Positions 45,105 through 56,098 of a stretch of 64,000 nt of DNA are shown here, piece by piece. The first letter of the stretch is position 1. The number at the start of each line of letters is the position of its first letter. A model generated the notes under the pieces. It had not been told where the DNA came from and searched no databases. It was given only the letters and a program-made list of their open reading frames with translations. Origin of the DNA: Pelobates cultripes. Its lineage: Eukaryota; Chordata; Amphibia; Anura; Pelobatidae. Made by a program: the position numbers and the translations under genes. The stretch lies in contig OW240912.1 in the NCBI GenBank assembly GCA_933207985.1, positions 80,369,211 through 80,433,210 on the forward strand, written 5' to 3'.

Positions 45105-45310
45105 AACCACTGTCAGCCCCTCCTACAAAACCCTTGTCCTGCCCCGCCCCTCCTACAAAACCTCTGTCCTGCCCCTTCTACAAATCCTGTACTGCCCCGT
45201 CTACAAAACCCCCGCAACCCCTTCCACAAATCCCCTGCTTATCCCCCCTTATAAAGACTCCTGTCCCAATACAAAACCCCCGCCCCCTTCTACAAAATCC
45301 CTGCAGCCCC
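45105..45310. repeat. C-rich degenerate tandem repeat
   Basis: Roughly 30-bp units of the form CCCCTCCTACAAAACC and CTGTCCTGCC, about seven imperfect copies, inside the hAT element. A 149-residue proline-rich open frame across it is a by-product. Confidence 0.6.
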
Positions 45311-46029
45311 ACACACACATTTGCAGGCAGACAGTCACACACTCAGTTACAGTTACACACTCAGTTACAGGCAGACAGTCACATACAGTCACAGGCAGAC
45401 AGTCACACATACACATTTCCTCCATGCGGCCAGTTTATCAGCTGTTTGCTTGTGTGAGCTGTACTGGCCGCACGGCACCCTAACTACCATGGGACACTGT
45501 GCGGCCACAGCTCACACAGCCCCCTCCAGCCAGGGCCGGTGCAAGGATTTTTGCCGCCCTAGGCAAAAGTAAAGTTTGCCGCCCCCCCATGTGACATCAC
45601 AATGCCCCACCCATATGATTTGCCATGTTAACTAACGCCAGTGCTGCAGTGCCGCCGTGTTTACATTAAAAGGCCTGCAGGGACAGGCTAGACACCAGAA
45701 CCACTACATTAAGCTGAAGTGGTTCTGGGGACTATAGTGTTTCTTTAATGTGAGGTAAATTAGAGCTTAGTGCCACGAATAATATACTAGATTGCCTACT
45801 TACAACCAGATGAGGATGATGATGGGCTCTAGCTGCAGTCTGGCTCCACTGGTCTGGTGTAGAACAGGCTCTCTGGAGGCGGTTTGTAACTGTGGTCACA
45901 AAAATCAATGTTCTGGGAGAACGGGAAGCAGCTCCATTTTTTGGGGGTCCTTTACACAGCTCAAGGTCTGGGTCCCAGGGTCCACCTTCATGTTCCACCA
46001 ATGAGTTTGTTCACAGGGGGTGGAGTGTG

Positions 46030-46265
46030 TAGGGGATGTCCTGATATGTGTGTAAGGAATGCATTGTGTGAAATTGTGTTTGTATGTGTAAGGGCTGCAA
46101 GGTGTGTTTCTGTATATGTATGGGATGCATTGAATGTGTGTAAGGGGTGCATTGAGTGTGTGTAATGAATGCATTGTGTGTTTCTGTGTGTGTAAGGGAT
46201 GCATTGTGTGTAACGGTTGATTTGTGTGTGTTTTCTGTGTGCAAGGGGTGCATTGTGTGTATGTG
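46030..46265. repeat. TG-rich tandem repeat inside the hAT element
   Basis: Degenerate units built on TGTGTGTAAGGGATGCATTG. Its inverted counterpart in the 59863 element is CA-rich (60900-61140 and 62716-62790). Confidence 0.75.
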
Positions 46266-46270
46266 ATGAA

Positions 46271-46745
46271 TGTCAATCTCTCCTCCCGCTCCAATTTCCT
46301 TCTCCTCCTCCCAATTTCTCTTTCTCGCCCCCCTCCTAATATCTCTTCCCCCTCTAATTTCAATTTCTCTCCCCCCTCCCTAATTTCAATTTCTCTCCCC
46401 CCCTAATTTCTCTTTCCCACCCCTCCTAATATCCTCCCTCCTCCTAGTTTCTCTCTCACCCCTCTCCTTTCTCTCCCCTCCTTTCTCACCTCATTTCTCA
46501 ACCCCCCCTTTCTCCTCTTTCTCCACCCCTCCCTCCTTTCTCACCCCCCTCCTTTTCACCCCCCTCTCCTTTTCACCCCTTTCTCTTTCACCCCTCCACT
46601 CACCCCCCCCTTTCTCCTTTTCACCCCCTCTCTCCTCTTTTCACCCCCTCCTTTTCCCTTGCCTCTCCTCTTTCACCCCCCCCTCTATCACCCCCCTTTC
46701 TCCTTTTCACCCCCCCTCTCCTCTTTCACCCCCCCTCCTTTTTCC
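46271..46745. repeat. Polypyrimidine tract
   Basis: Nearly 475 bp of almost pure C and T on the plus strand, with short AATTTC and CACCC interruptions. It is degenerate TTTCTCCTTTTCACCCCCC-like repeats. The inverted counterpart at about 60755-60895 is purine-rich. Such tracts can adopt triplex structures; that is an inference. Confidence 0.85.
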
Positions 46746-46758
46746 TTTGCTGTAGCAT

Positions 46759-46922
46759 GGCCGAGCCCAGTATAGTCCGCGGGTACAGAGAGCAGCTGTC
46801 TCCTGTACCTGGCCGGACTAACAGGAAGTGCACACTGAGTGTTCCCTTCCTGTTAGTCCGGCCGGGTACAGGAGACAGCTGCTCTCTGTACCCGCGGACT
46901 ATCAATGCTGCAGGGCTCGGCC
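46759..46922. repeat. Long GC-rich hairpin
   Basis: GGCCGAGCC at the left pairs with GGCTCGGCC at the right, and most bases between pair too (GTCCGCGGGTACAGAGAGCA with its complement), around a centre near 46838. Arms are about 70 bp with few mismatches. The same hairpin in the 59863 element is split by an insertion at 60125. Confidence 0.8.
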
Positions 46923-47554
46923 ACGCTACAGCAAAGGAAGCTGACAGGAGGGAGCGCTGAGCGTTTCCCTCCTGTCAGCCCCCTCTCAGGCTGCGCCCGG
47001 GCGGTGCGGTCCGCCCTCATGGACGCACCGCCCGGGCAAAGCTGCAGCCGCCTGAGGCTCTATACAGAGCGCTCGGGCGGCTGCAGCATGGGGGGGGGCG
47101 GCGGGGCTGGCCATGGCACCCCCCACCCGGCACCCGGGGCGGACCGCCCCCCCTTAGTACGCCACTGCCATGTGCAAATAACATCCAGGTGCTTTTTCCA
47201 TGCCAAATGCCTGAGGGAAAGATCAAGCCAATGATGTATGGCATTACTTGAAGCCATGTAATGAGAGCCATAGGGTTGACAATTGAAGTTGTTTCCCCTG
47301 TAGAGAACAATTAGTAGTGTATGCTTGGTTAGCAACATTATTCATTCGGTAAACCAACCAGTTTCAGGCCTGTAATCCTGAAATCCATTTTGTGATGATT
47401 CATGTTTAAACACCCAGGAATTCTGAAAAAGCAATAAAGAGAACAGCCTGGGAATTGTTTTCTAAGTAATAAAAACGAACCATTTAAGAGCATGACTTGT
47501 CACAATAACACAGAATTTGCCTAACCCTAAAGACTAACCCTGACAGATATTTAT

Positions 47555-47800
47555 GGCCTACAACTCCCATGATTATTATTATTTTATTATTTATATAGCG
47601 CCAGCAAATTCCGCCGCGCTTTACAGTGGGTGGACTAACAGACACGTAATTGTAACCAGACAAATGGACGCACAGGAAGAGAGGGGTTGAGGGCCCTGCT
47701 CAATGAGCTTACATGCTAGATCTGTAAATGCAATAGATGTCCAGAGAATCATGGGAGTTGTAGTTCAGGAATATTAGGGGCTGGTCACAGCGTGAGATGC
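47555..47800. mobile_element. hAT MITE carrying a SINE/LINE-tail insertion
   Basis: CTACAACTCCCATGATT at 47560 and AATCATGGGAGTTGTAGTTC near 47747-47766 are the two arms of a palindromic MITE like that at 4351. Between them lies (ATT)n followed by TATATAGCGCCAGCAAATTC, then TTTACAGTGGGTGGACTAAC and GGGCCCTGCTCAATGAGCTT, a dispersed frog repeat resembling an inverted L2-type or SINE tail. Boundaries are approximate. Confidence 0.6.
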
Positions 47801-49544
47801 CTAGTTTAAAGGAACATACCAGGGTGAATTTCACCATCTTTTAATGTACTACCTAGAAAAAGAGTACTAATAAATAAAACAAATATAACCTCTGAATGTG
47901 CTTCATGCAGCAAATCACAAAGAATTCAACCTCCTCCAGGGAAGTCCACATTAGCCAGAAGTTAGGTGAGATATTAAATTCGATTCAAGATCTAATACTA
48001 AGTTTGCCATTTTGTCACGCCAAGACGCTTATTAAGAAAAAAATCTGATTACCCGCCCTATACATTATGCAGAATTTCTGTCCTCCCAATGTGAAATACT
48101 GTAATTGAATTAACCATAACACATTGCAGTATTTAAGGTGCCAGAAGTGACCTGGTGCCCTCCTCCATAATACAAAATGGAAAATGTTTTACTTATATAA
48201 CTGGAGCATCTTGTTCATCAAGCATTTGGATTTTTTTTTTTTTTTTTTACACACGTATGATATTAGTCACATGTATATTCATGTTTTTCATGTTAGAAGT
48301 ACTGCTACCTATTGCACGTTCAGTTGTGTTACTGACTTGCCTTTTTAACCTATTTATCTGCTGGGCTCATTGAAGATGAATTGATCATTATCTACTTCAG
48401 ACTGTCTATGCATGTATGCCTCTGTACTTTGTGCCTGAAACCAACAAGGGAAACTAGAAACTATTCAGCACTTCACTTGCAGTATACTTGCCATTAATGT
48501 TGATGAGCAGCCCATGAAAAGAGCTGCTTTCACGAATGTAGACTGTATATACTGGAGGCTTCCTCGTTGAGTCATGACTTGATTTCCTTCTTGTAGCATT
48601 TTAAAATCTATATGAATTTCACATGGTGCCATCAAAGTGTGTAGATGACGCGTCCAGGACAATATGGTGGAGCGGTACCCGTAGCTGCATTTCAAGCACC
48701 ATAATCTCCAAAGCTCAGTGTGGTGGTTATGGTACAAAGGTGCTATGGACCAATTTGACAAAAACTGGGGGTAGCTCTCCCCAGTGCCCATAGCCCTACC
48801 TCACATCAGACAACTTGATATGTTGGAATCTACTCTTCCTCTTTACCAATATCATCACCATTCAATATGGATAGCAGTCATAGGTTAGATCTCTATTTCT
48901 ACCCATCCTATAAATTATTCCACTTCTCTAGATGTTTTTTCTCTTCCTATTGTCTCTCTCTGCAATATAACCCACTGTTTCTTTTCCACCCCGGTTACTT
49001 TTTCTTCTACCTACTCTTATGTTCTTTTCTCGCTTTCATTGACTGATTTCCTCTACCTCTATACCTGGTTTTTGCCTCCCTCTCTCCTACCATTCCCAAC
49101 TTCTTTGTCAAATTGTCAATGGTTCATAACCGGCTATTGGCAATCCATTCTACAATTGTAAAGTTAGTTCAGTGACCTGTTTTTATTGTAATGCAAGATA
49201 TACTATTTACAAATTATACAATGCACCTTTATCAGGCTCATTTGTGAAGTCTACACAGCACCAACAAATGGGCTTTCCCAATGCCCCACCTCCTACTGTT
49301 CTACCTCTGATTCTGGACTATCCCTTGTTTTTCACTATTTAACCCATTTCCACTATTCTTTTCCTTGAACTATTCCTCTTATAAACACATTTCCTCCCTC
49401 CTTCTCTGCAAGGGCAGCTCCTTAAGATTTCCTTCCAATGCTCCTAAATCTTTCTCCCCTCCGTAACATTCTACCCTGGGAGAAATGCAACACACAGCCC
49501 ACACTCACACAGCCTTAATAACTCAGAGCACTGCTTTCTTGACA
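47801..49544. other. Gene-free stretch
   Basis: No gene. A T2-like start (TTTAAAGGAACATACCAGGG) lies near 47807 and a fragment (GTGTGGTGGTTATGGTAC) near 48719, without complete elements. Confidence 0.4.
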
Positions 49545-49862
49545 TTTATTTATTAAATATTTTACCAGGATGAATACATTTAGATTTCTCTTGTTTTCAA
49601 GTATGTCGTGGACTCACTAACACTTCATCGTTATAATAGGGTACATTATAATGTTATGTTAAAAATACCAAATAATATTAATACACAACACATATATACA
49701 TTTAACACAGAGCATGTAGTAATTATAATCAACCATGAAAACAGGTGCATTCTGTTTTGAGATATGTGGATTTCTGAAGGGATTTTAGGTTGTGGGTAGA
49801 GTTGAAAGTGTCCGGCAGGTTATTCAATAATTGTGGTGCTATGTAGGAAAAGGGTGTATTGC
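49545..49862 (-). mobile_element. 3' end of the same CR1/L2-group LINE, minus strand
   Basis: The reverse complement matches 35390-35691 of the LINE at 34018: CTCAAAACAGAATGCACCTG, the AATCAACCATG region around the stop codon, and the tail ending in (AAAT)n (here TTTATTTATT at about 49547). It is 5'-truncated just inside the C-terminal coding region and ends about 90 bp before the minisatellite. Confidence 0.82.
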
Positions 49863-49955
49863 ATTAGTGAATGTGCTTTTCTACACTTATCAAGCCTTGA
49901 CCAACCAAGGATTTTGAAATAAAACTTTGCCCAGAGGAGGTGCAAACAGCTTTTT

Positions 49956-51924
49956 CCACATGTGCACAATGCTGACACAATCACTGGAATTCTTCTCACA
50001 TGTGCACAATGCTGACACAGTCACTGGAACTCTTCTCACATGTGCACAATGCTGACAGTCACTGGAGATCTTCCCGCATGCGCACAATGCTAACACAGTC
50101 ACTGAAGATCTTCCCACATGTGCACAATACTGACACAGTCACTGGAGATCTTCCCACACGTGCACAATGCTGAAACAGTCAGTGGGGATCTTACCACATG
50201 TGCACAATACTGACACAGTCACTGGAGATCTTCCCACATGTGCACAATGCTGAAACAGTCACTGGAGATCTTCCCACACGTGCACAATACTGACACAGTC
50301 ACTGGAGATCTTCCCACACATGCACAATGCTGACACAGTCAGTGGGGATCTTACCACACGTGCACAATGCTGACACAGTCAATGGAGATCTTCCCACATG
50401 TGCACAATGCTGACACAGTCACTGGAGATCTTCCCACATGTGCACAATGCTGACACAGTCACTGGAGATCTTCCCACATGTACACAATGCTGACATAGTC
50501 ACTGGAGATCTTCCCACATGTACACAATGCTGACACAGTCACTGGAGATCTTCCCACATGTGCACAATACTGACACAGTCACTGAAAATCTTCCCACATG
50601 TGCACAATACTGACACAGTCACTGGAGATCTTCCCACATATGCACAATGCCCACATGTGCACAATGCTGACACAGTCACTGGAGATCTTCCCACATGTGC
50701 ACAATGCTGACACAGTCACTAGAGATCTTCCCACATGTACACAATGCTGACACAGTCACTGGAGATCTTCCCACATGTGCACAATGCTGACACAGTCACT
50801 GGAGATCTTCCCACATGTGCACAATACTGACACAGTCAGTGGGGATCTTACCACATGTGCACAATACTGACACAGTCACTGGAGATCTTCCCATATGTGC
50901 ACAATATTGACACAGTCACTGGAGATCTTCCCACATGTGCACAATACTGACACAGTCACTGGAGATCTTCCCATATGTGCACAATATTGACACAGTCACT
51001 GGAGATCTTCCCACATGTGCACAATATTGACACAGTCACTGGAGATCTTCCCAAATGTGCACAATGCTGACACAGTAACTGTAGATCTTCCCACATGTGC
51101 ACAATACCGACACAGTCACTGGAGATTTTCCCACATGTGCACAATACCGACACAGTCACTGGAGATTTTCCCACATGTGCACAATGCTGACACAGTCACT
51201 GGAGATCTTCCCACATGTGCACAATACCGACACAGTCACTGGAGATCTTCCCACATGTTCACAATGCTGACACAGTCACTGGAGATCTTCCCATATGTGC
51301 ACAATACTGACACAGTCACTGGTGATCTTCCCACATGTGCACAATGCTGACACAGTCACTGGAGATCTTCCCACACGTACACAATGCTGACAAAGTCAGT
51401 GGGGATCTTACCACATGTGCACAATACTGACACAGTCACTGGAGATCTTCCCACACGTGCACAATACTGACACAGTCACTGGAGATCTTCCCACATGTGC
51501 ACAATGCTGACACAGTCAGTGGGGATCTTACCACATGTGCACAATACTGACACAGTCACTGGAGATCTTCCCACATGTGCACAATGCTGACACAGTCACT
51601 GGAGATCTTTCCACATGTACACAATGCTGACACAGTCACTGGAGATCTTCCCACATGTGCACAATGCTGACACAGTCACTGGTGATCTTCCCACATGTTC
51701 ACAATGCTGACACAGTCACTGGAACTCTTACCACATGTGCACAAGGCTGTGACAGTCAGTGGGGATCTTACCACATGTGCACAATGATGACAGTCAGTGA
51801 GGCTCTTACTACATGTGCACAATGATGACACAGTCACTGGGGATCTTACCACATGTGCACAATACTGACAAAGCCACTGGAGATCTTACCACATGTGCAC
51901 AATGCTGACACAGTCACTGGAGAG
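49956..51924. repeat. 2-kb minisatellite, 40-bp unit, about 49 copies
   Basis: Unit: CACATGTGCACAATGCTGAC plus ACAGTCACTGGAGATCTTCC. Period 40 is exact through most of the array, with a few shortened units (for example near 50060, 50649 and 51790). Recurrent variants are AATACTGAC for AATGCTGAC, CACACGTGCAC for CACATGTGCAC, and CAGTCAGTGGGGATCTTACC. Since 40 is not a multiple of 3, open frames of up to 111 residues cross it by cycling reading frames; I do not regard them as genes. Confidence 0.95.
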
Positions 51925-53849
51925 CACCAACAATTGTATAGTAGCCCTACAGAAAGCTCTCGAGTGAAGTATTTTACTTCTCCTTGAGAGTTAGAGCTCA
52001 AATTATGCAATGCCAGGATCCGCACATGTAGAGGAAAATGTAACGGAGTACATTAACCCTTTTACCGAAAGCCCTGCGTTTGTGTAATATATGTTCTTTA
52101 ATGCAGTCCAACCATCTGCCGTAGAGACCTGAATTACATTAGCAGTTTCTCAATAATGTGATGCAAATTTGTGTGAGCCTCGGAGTGAAACAGAACCTTT
52201 AGAAATGTGTCTGTCTTTTTTTATGAACTATTTCCTCTTTATACACATAGAAAGTCTCCAAAAAAACAAACATACAATTGTGGAAATCGTTTCCTGTCAT
52301 TCACAATCTTTTTGGATTTCATAGTAAATATTGTGCTATATCCATTGATACCAGACCTAAACATGGTAACATACAGACTGTGTACAGATAATTAGTCCCA
52401 TACACTTAATAAGGCAGATTCATGCATACATATAAGTAGCATATACCTAGCCAAGCCCTGAATATCTTCTTTATCAGAGAATGCAAATCTGATTTATGCC
52501 TCTGGATCATGGACAATATATTGGTATGCAATCTGGTTTTTATTAGTAAAAAAGCAAGGTTAGTTTCTTATGGGAAAGAAATATGAATCCAATGATGAAA
52601 ATAGTTCGGAAACTGGCAGGCACTTGATATGAATTATTACCAGCATTTACCTATCCGTCTCCGTCATTGAGGCCTTGATACATTCTGGAATGCTGTATGT
52701 TATAAAGACTGCTGACAGGTGTGAATTGAGTGTTTTATTATAGCCAATACACTGGCATATATGGTTCGCACAAGTCAAACTTCTAATAAGCGACAGAGTT
52801 GAACTCACAACTTAAAGGAAGCTTTTTCTCCATACTTATATTTTATGCAAGCTTTTAAAAAAAATAAAAAATTCAGAGCTGCAATGTTTGAAGTTTATTG
52901 AAAATGTGAGTAGCAGCACATTACATACAGACAATATCAATATTAGGCGCAATTGTAAGTAAACACATACTTCAGGAAAAGGTATTAACATTGTGACAGA
53001 GGTCCGAGATGGTAAGTACAAATGGTATCAATAAATTCCCGACAGAAAATAAAATAATTCCTCTCGAGCCTAATTGTAAAGTGAGTACACGAGCAGTAAA
53101 TTTAAAGATTGAAAGTTGGAAGTAAGAGATGCTTAGAATAGGGAAGAAGGTAGGATGTTTATGCAAGCTTTTTTTTGTAAATTTAATTTTAACTATAATT
53201 TTTATAAAATTCAGATCAAAATAAAGTTATATACCGTCCAACAAGACATACCAGTCTCAGAACAAATAAAGGAAAACATTTATAACAAATGCATGCTTTC
53301 TGAAAGGTCTGCTACAAAAACAGGAAGGCTGCTGGACACCCAGACAATCAATTTCAGCTAACATTGGGCTAAGCAAAACCCAGACCAACAATTACAAGGA
53401 TGCCCAAGCCTTGGAGAAACCTGCTGCAGAGGAGGGAGGAGAAAAAAAGTCGTCAATGATGAGATCATTGCACTAACGTAAGCCCACACGTAGGCTTGTT
53501 TATCTCAACCCCAGGTTTATGCAAGCTTTTAGCCCAGGATTTATGAGGGGATGAGTTTAGAGGTATCCAGTGTATGCAGTTCAAAACAATTCATGTATAA
53601 TTTTCAGTAGGACTCCAAACCATCCAACTGTAGCTGTAACTGTAGCTGAATCTAGGTCAGCTTCAGTTGATGGACAGATGGATGTCTGGGATATCTCGCC
53701 ATGGTCTTCAAGGCTCTATTTTCTGGGTTAAAGACAATATTCCATCTTCTGCTGGTAGTGAAAAGAGTGAAAGGTGTGAAACAGTAGGGAGAAATCACAT
53801 GGTGAGAGATGATTATGGAATATAATATTTAATTTCCCTTAAGATAACC
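51925..53849. other. Gene-free AT-rich region with a thrice-repeated 15-mer
   Basis: No gene. TTTATGCAAGCTTTT occurs at 52852-52866, 53158-53172 and 53516-53530. The intervals (306 and 358 bp) could be insertions flanked by a duplicated target. A fragment like the interior of the 2858 MITE follows at about 53860-53935. Confidence 0.45.
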
Positions 53850-54146
53850 TTAGAATTAAATCACTTTATTAATACAGTCAAAGTCATACCTCTTCATGTG
53901 TGACTTACACAGCCTTCCTAAACACTTCCTGTAATATGTATCTGTGTCAGTGTATGTGTCTGTGTGTCACTATATGAATTTGTGTCACTTTATGTATCTG
54001 TATCTGCATTTGTGTCAGTGTATCAGTGTTTGTATCTGTATGTCTGCATGTACATGTCAGTGTATTTATCTATATGTCTGCATGTCAGGGTAAGTATCTA
54101 TGTGTCTGTGTATCTGCATGTGTGTCAGTGTATGTATCTGTGTGTC

Positions 54147-54623
54147 TGTCACGGTTCTCACTGTGATATCCATACAGCCAGACATGGTCGCCCCAGAAGT
54201 GCCAAAAAGGGGATTTGAACTGTGGTCCATCCATTTCCTAGTCTTGCTATCTAGCCAGGTATAAGACACGTCCTCTCCCTGACGGCAGGGTCAGTTCATT
54301 GACTCTGGTTCCTGTGTTTGGTTCGTGATCCAGTGTTCTCCAGTTGGATCCTAACCTTGGCTAATTCTTATTGTGTGTCCTGACCTCTGGCATCCTCTGA
54401 CTTTGGCTTACCCTTGTTTATCCTGACTTTTGACTTATCCTCAACAATTCTCCTGCTTGTGTCCTAGGCTGTACTGCGACTTGGAGGAATATCCTGCACA
54501 GCCCCCCGTGCACAGATTCACAGTCCTGGTGGTTTCTAACCTTATCACCTTGGATTGTGTTTATCTGCAAGGGTGAGCACAAATCTCTGCCTACCGGACT
54601 CCCACCTCAGGTAAGACCTGACA
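54147..54623. mobile_element. Solo LTR of a retroelement
   Basis: 477 bp starting TGTCACGGTTCTC and ending GACCTGACA (TG...CA, with TGTCA/TGACA inverted ends). Flanked by the 5-bp direct repeat GTGTC at 54142-54146 and 54624-54628. These are the hallmarks of an LTR insertion reduced by recombination; no internal coding region remains. The class (Gypsy or endogenous retrovirus) cannot be told. Because it lies in TG-rich DNA, GTGTC could match by chance, but boundary, termini and length agree. Confidence 0.78.
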
Positions 54624-55209
54624 GTGTCAAGATGTATCTGTGTGTCAGTGTGTGTATATCTGTATGTCAGTGTGTGTATCTGTGTATCTGTATGTGTGTC
54701 TGGGTATGTATCCTTAAGTGTGTCAGTGTATGTATATATGTTTCTGTGTGTGTATCTGTGTATCTGTATGTGTGTCTGGGTATGTATCCTTAAGTGTGTC
54801 AGTGTATGTATATATGTTTCTGTGTGTGTATCTCTGTGTATCTGCACGTGTGTATTTGTATCTGTGTGTCAGGTTATGTATCTGTATGTGTAGGTATGTG
54901 TGTCAGTGTCAGTGTATCTTTGTGTATATGTGTGTCAGGGTATGTCAATGTGTGTATCTGTGTGTCATTATATGTATGTGTGTATCTGTGTGTGTGTTAG
55001 GGTATGTATCCTTAAGTGTGTCAGTGTATGTATATATGTGTCTGTGTATCTACATGTTTGTCAGTATATGTATCTGTGTGTCAGGGTGTGTATCTTTGTG
55101 TGTGTCAGGGTATGTGTCTGTGTGTGTTGGTGTATGTATATTTTCGTCTGTGTATCTGCATGTATGTATTTGTGTCAAGGTGTGTATCTGTGTGTCAATG
55201 TATGTATCC

Positions 55210-55711
55210 TTAAAGGACCACTCTAGGCACCCAGACCACTTCAGCTTAATGAAGTGGTCTGGGTGCCAGGTCCAGCTAGGATTAACCCATTTTTTCATAA
55301 ACACAGCAGTTTCAGAGAAACTGCTATGTTTATGAATGGGTTAAGCCTTCCCCTATTTTCTCTAGCAGCTGTCTCATTGACAGCCACTAGAGGCGCTTGC
55401 GTGCTTCTCACTGTGATTTTCACAGTGAGAGCACGCCAGCGTCCATAGGAAAGCATTGTGAATGCTTTCCTATGTGACCGGCTGAATGGGCGCGCAGCTC
55501 TTGCCGCGCGTGCGCATTCAGCCGACGGGGAGGAGTAGAGGAGGATCGGAGGAGGAGAGCTCTCCGCCCAGTGCTGGAAAAAGGTCAGTTTTTACCCCTT
55601 TCCTCTCCCCAGAGCCGGGCGGGAGGGGGACCCTGAGGGTGGGGGCACCCGCAGGGCACTATAGTGCCATGTAAATGAGTATGTTTTCCTGGCACTATAG
55701 TAGTCCTTTAT
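55210..55711. mobile_element. T2-type MITE
   Basis: Left end TTAAAGGACCACTCTAGGCA (TTAA 55210-55213), right end GGCACTATAGTAGTCCTTTA with the last base of TTAA changed (TTAT, 55708-55711). Same GC-rich subfamily as 34649-35107, inserted in the TG-rich array. Confidence 0.88.
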
Positions 55712-55915
55712 GTGTTTCAGCATATATATATCTATGTGACTGTGTATCTGCATGTGTGTCAGGGTATGTATGTGTGTCTATCTGTGTGTCAGGGTATGTG
55801 TCTGCATGTGTGTCAGTGTCTCTATCTGTATGTCTATGTGTCAGTGTATCTGTGTATGTATCTTTGTGTCAGGGTGTGTGTGTGTGTGTGTATCTGCATG
55901 TGTGACAGTTTGTGT

Positions 55916-56098
55916 GCCTGGGGCAGAGGAGTAGCAGAGGAAGCCTGGGGCAGTGGAGTAGCAGGAAGAGCCTGGGGCAGAGGAGTAGCAGGGGGAGCCT
56001 GGGGCAGAAGAAGAGGGTTTAGCCTGGATCAGAGGAGAGGCAGGGGGAGCCTGGGGATGAGGAGAAGCAGGGGGAGCCTAGGGCAGTTAAAAAGGGGA
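55916..56098. repeat. 27-bp purine-rich minisatellite
   Basis: About seven copies of a unit GCCTGGGGCAGAGGAGTAGC plus AGGGGGA. The period of 27 bp keeps frame, so a Trp/Gly/Arg-rich repeat peptide (AWGRGVAGG type) can be read, most likely without meaning. Confidence 0.8.

Larger units (their letters stand above)
44963..47167. mobile_element. 2.2-kb non-autonomous hAT element with intact target duplication
   Basis: Flanked by identical 8-mers CCATGTGC (44955-44962 and 47168-47175). Ends CAGGGGCGTACCTAG and CTTAGTACGCCACTG are imperfect inverted repeats, followed inward by GGCACCCGGGGCGGA at the left and GGCACCCGGGGCGGACCG at the right. No transposase. From 45531 to about 47090 the interior is the same sequence, inverted, as the element at 59863-63274, including that element's CAGGGCCGGTGCAAGG terminus at 45531. 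It is therefore chimeric or contains a second hAT that has lost one end. Confidence 0.87.
53936..55912. repeat. TG-rich array interrupted by a solo LTR and a MITE
   Basis: One degenerate array built on TGTGTATCTGTGTGTCAGTG appears in three parts: 53936-54146, 54629-55209 and 55712-55912. The first gap is the solo LTR, the second a T2 MITE. A duplicated unit of about 78 bp is visible at 54640-54830 (TCCTTAAGTGTGTCAGTGTA recurs). The open frames encode only Cys/Val-rich low-complexity peptide. Confidence 0.88.

Noticed and set aside
51015..51350. 111-codon repeat protein frame in the 40-bp minisatellite
   Set aside because: The 40-bp unit cycles through all three phases without stops, so similar frames exist on both strands; no start context or conserved flank.
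49956..51924. CRISPR-like array of regular repeats
   Set aside because: Whole 40-bp units repeat with no unique spacers, and the host is a eukaryote; it is a minisatellite.
54557..55335. Cys/Val-rich open frames up to 205 codons
   Set aside because: Low-complexity translation of the TG-rich array running into a T2 MITE.
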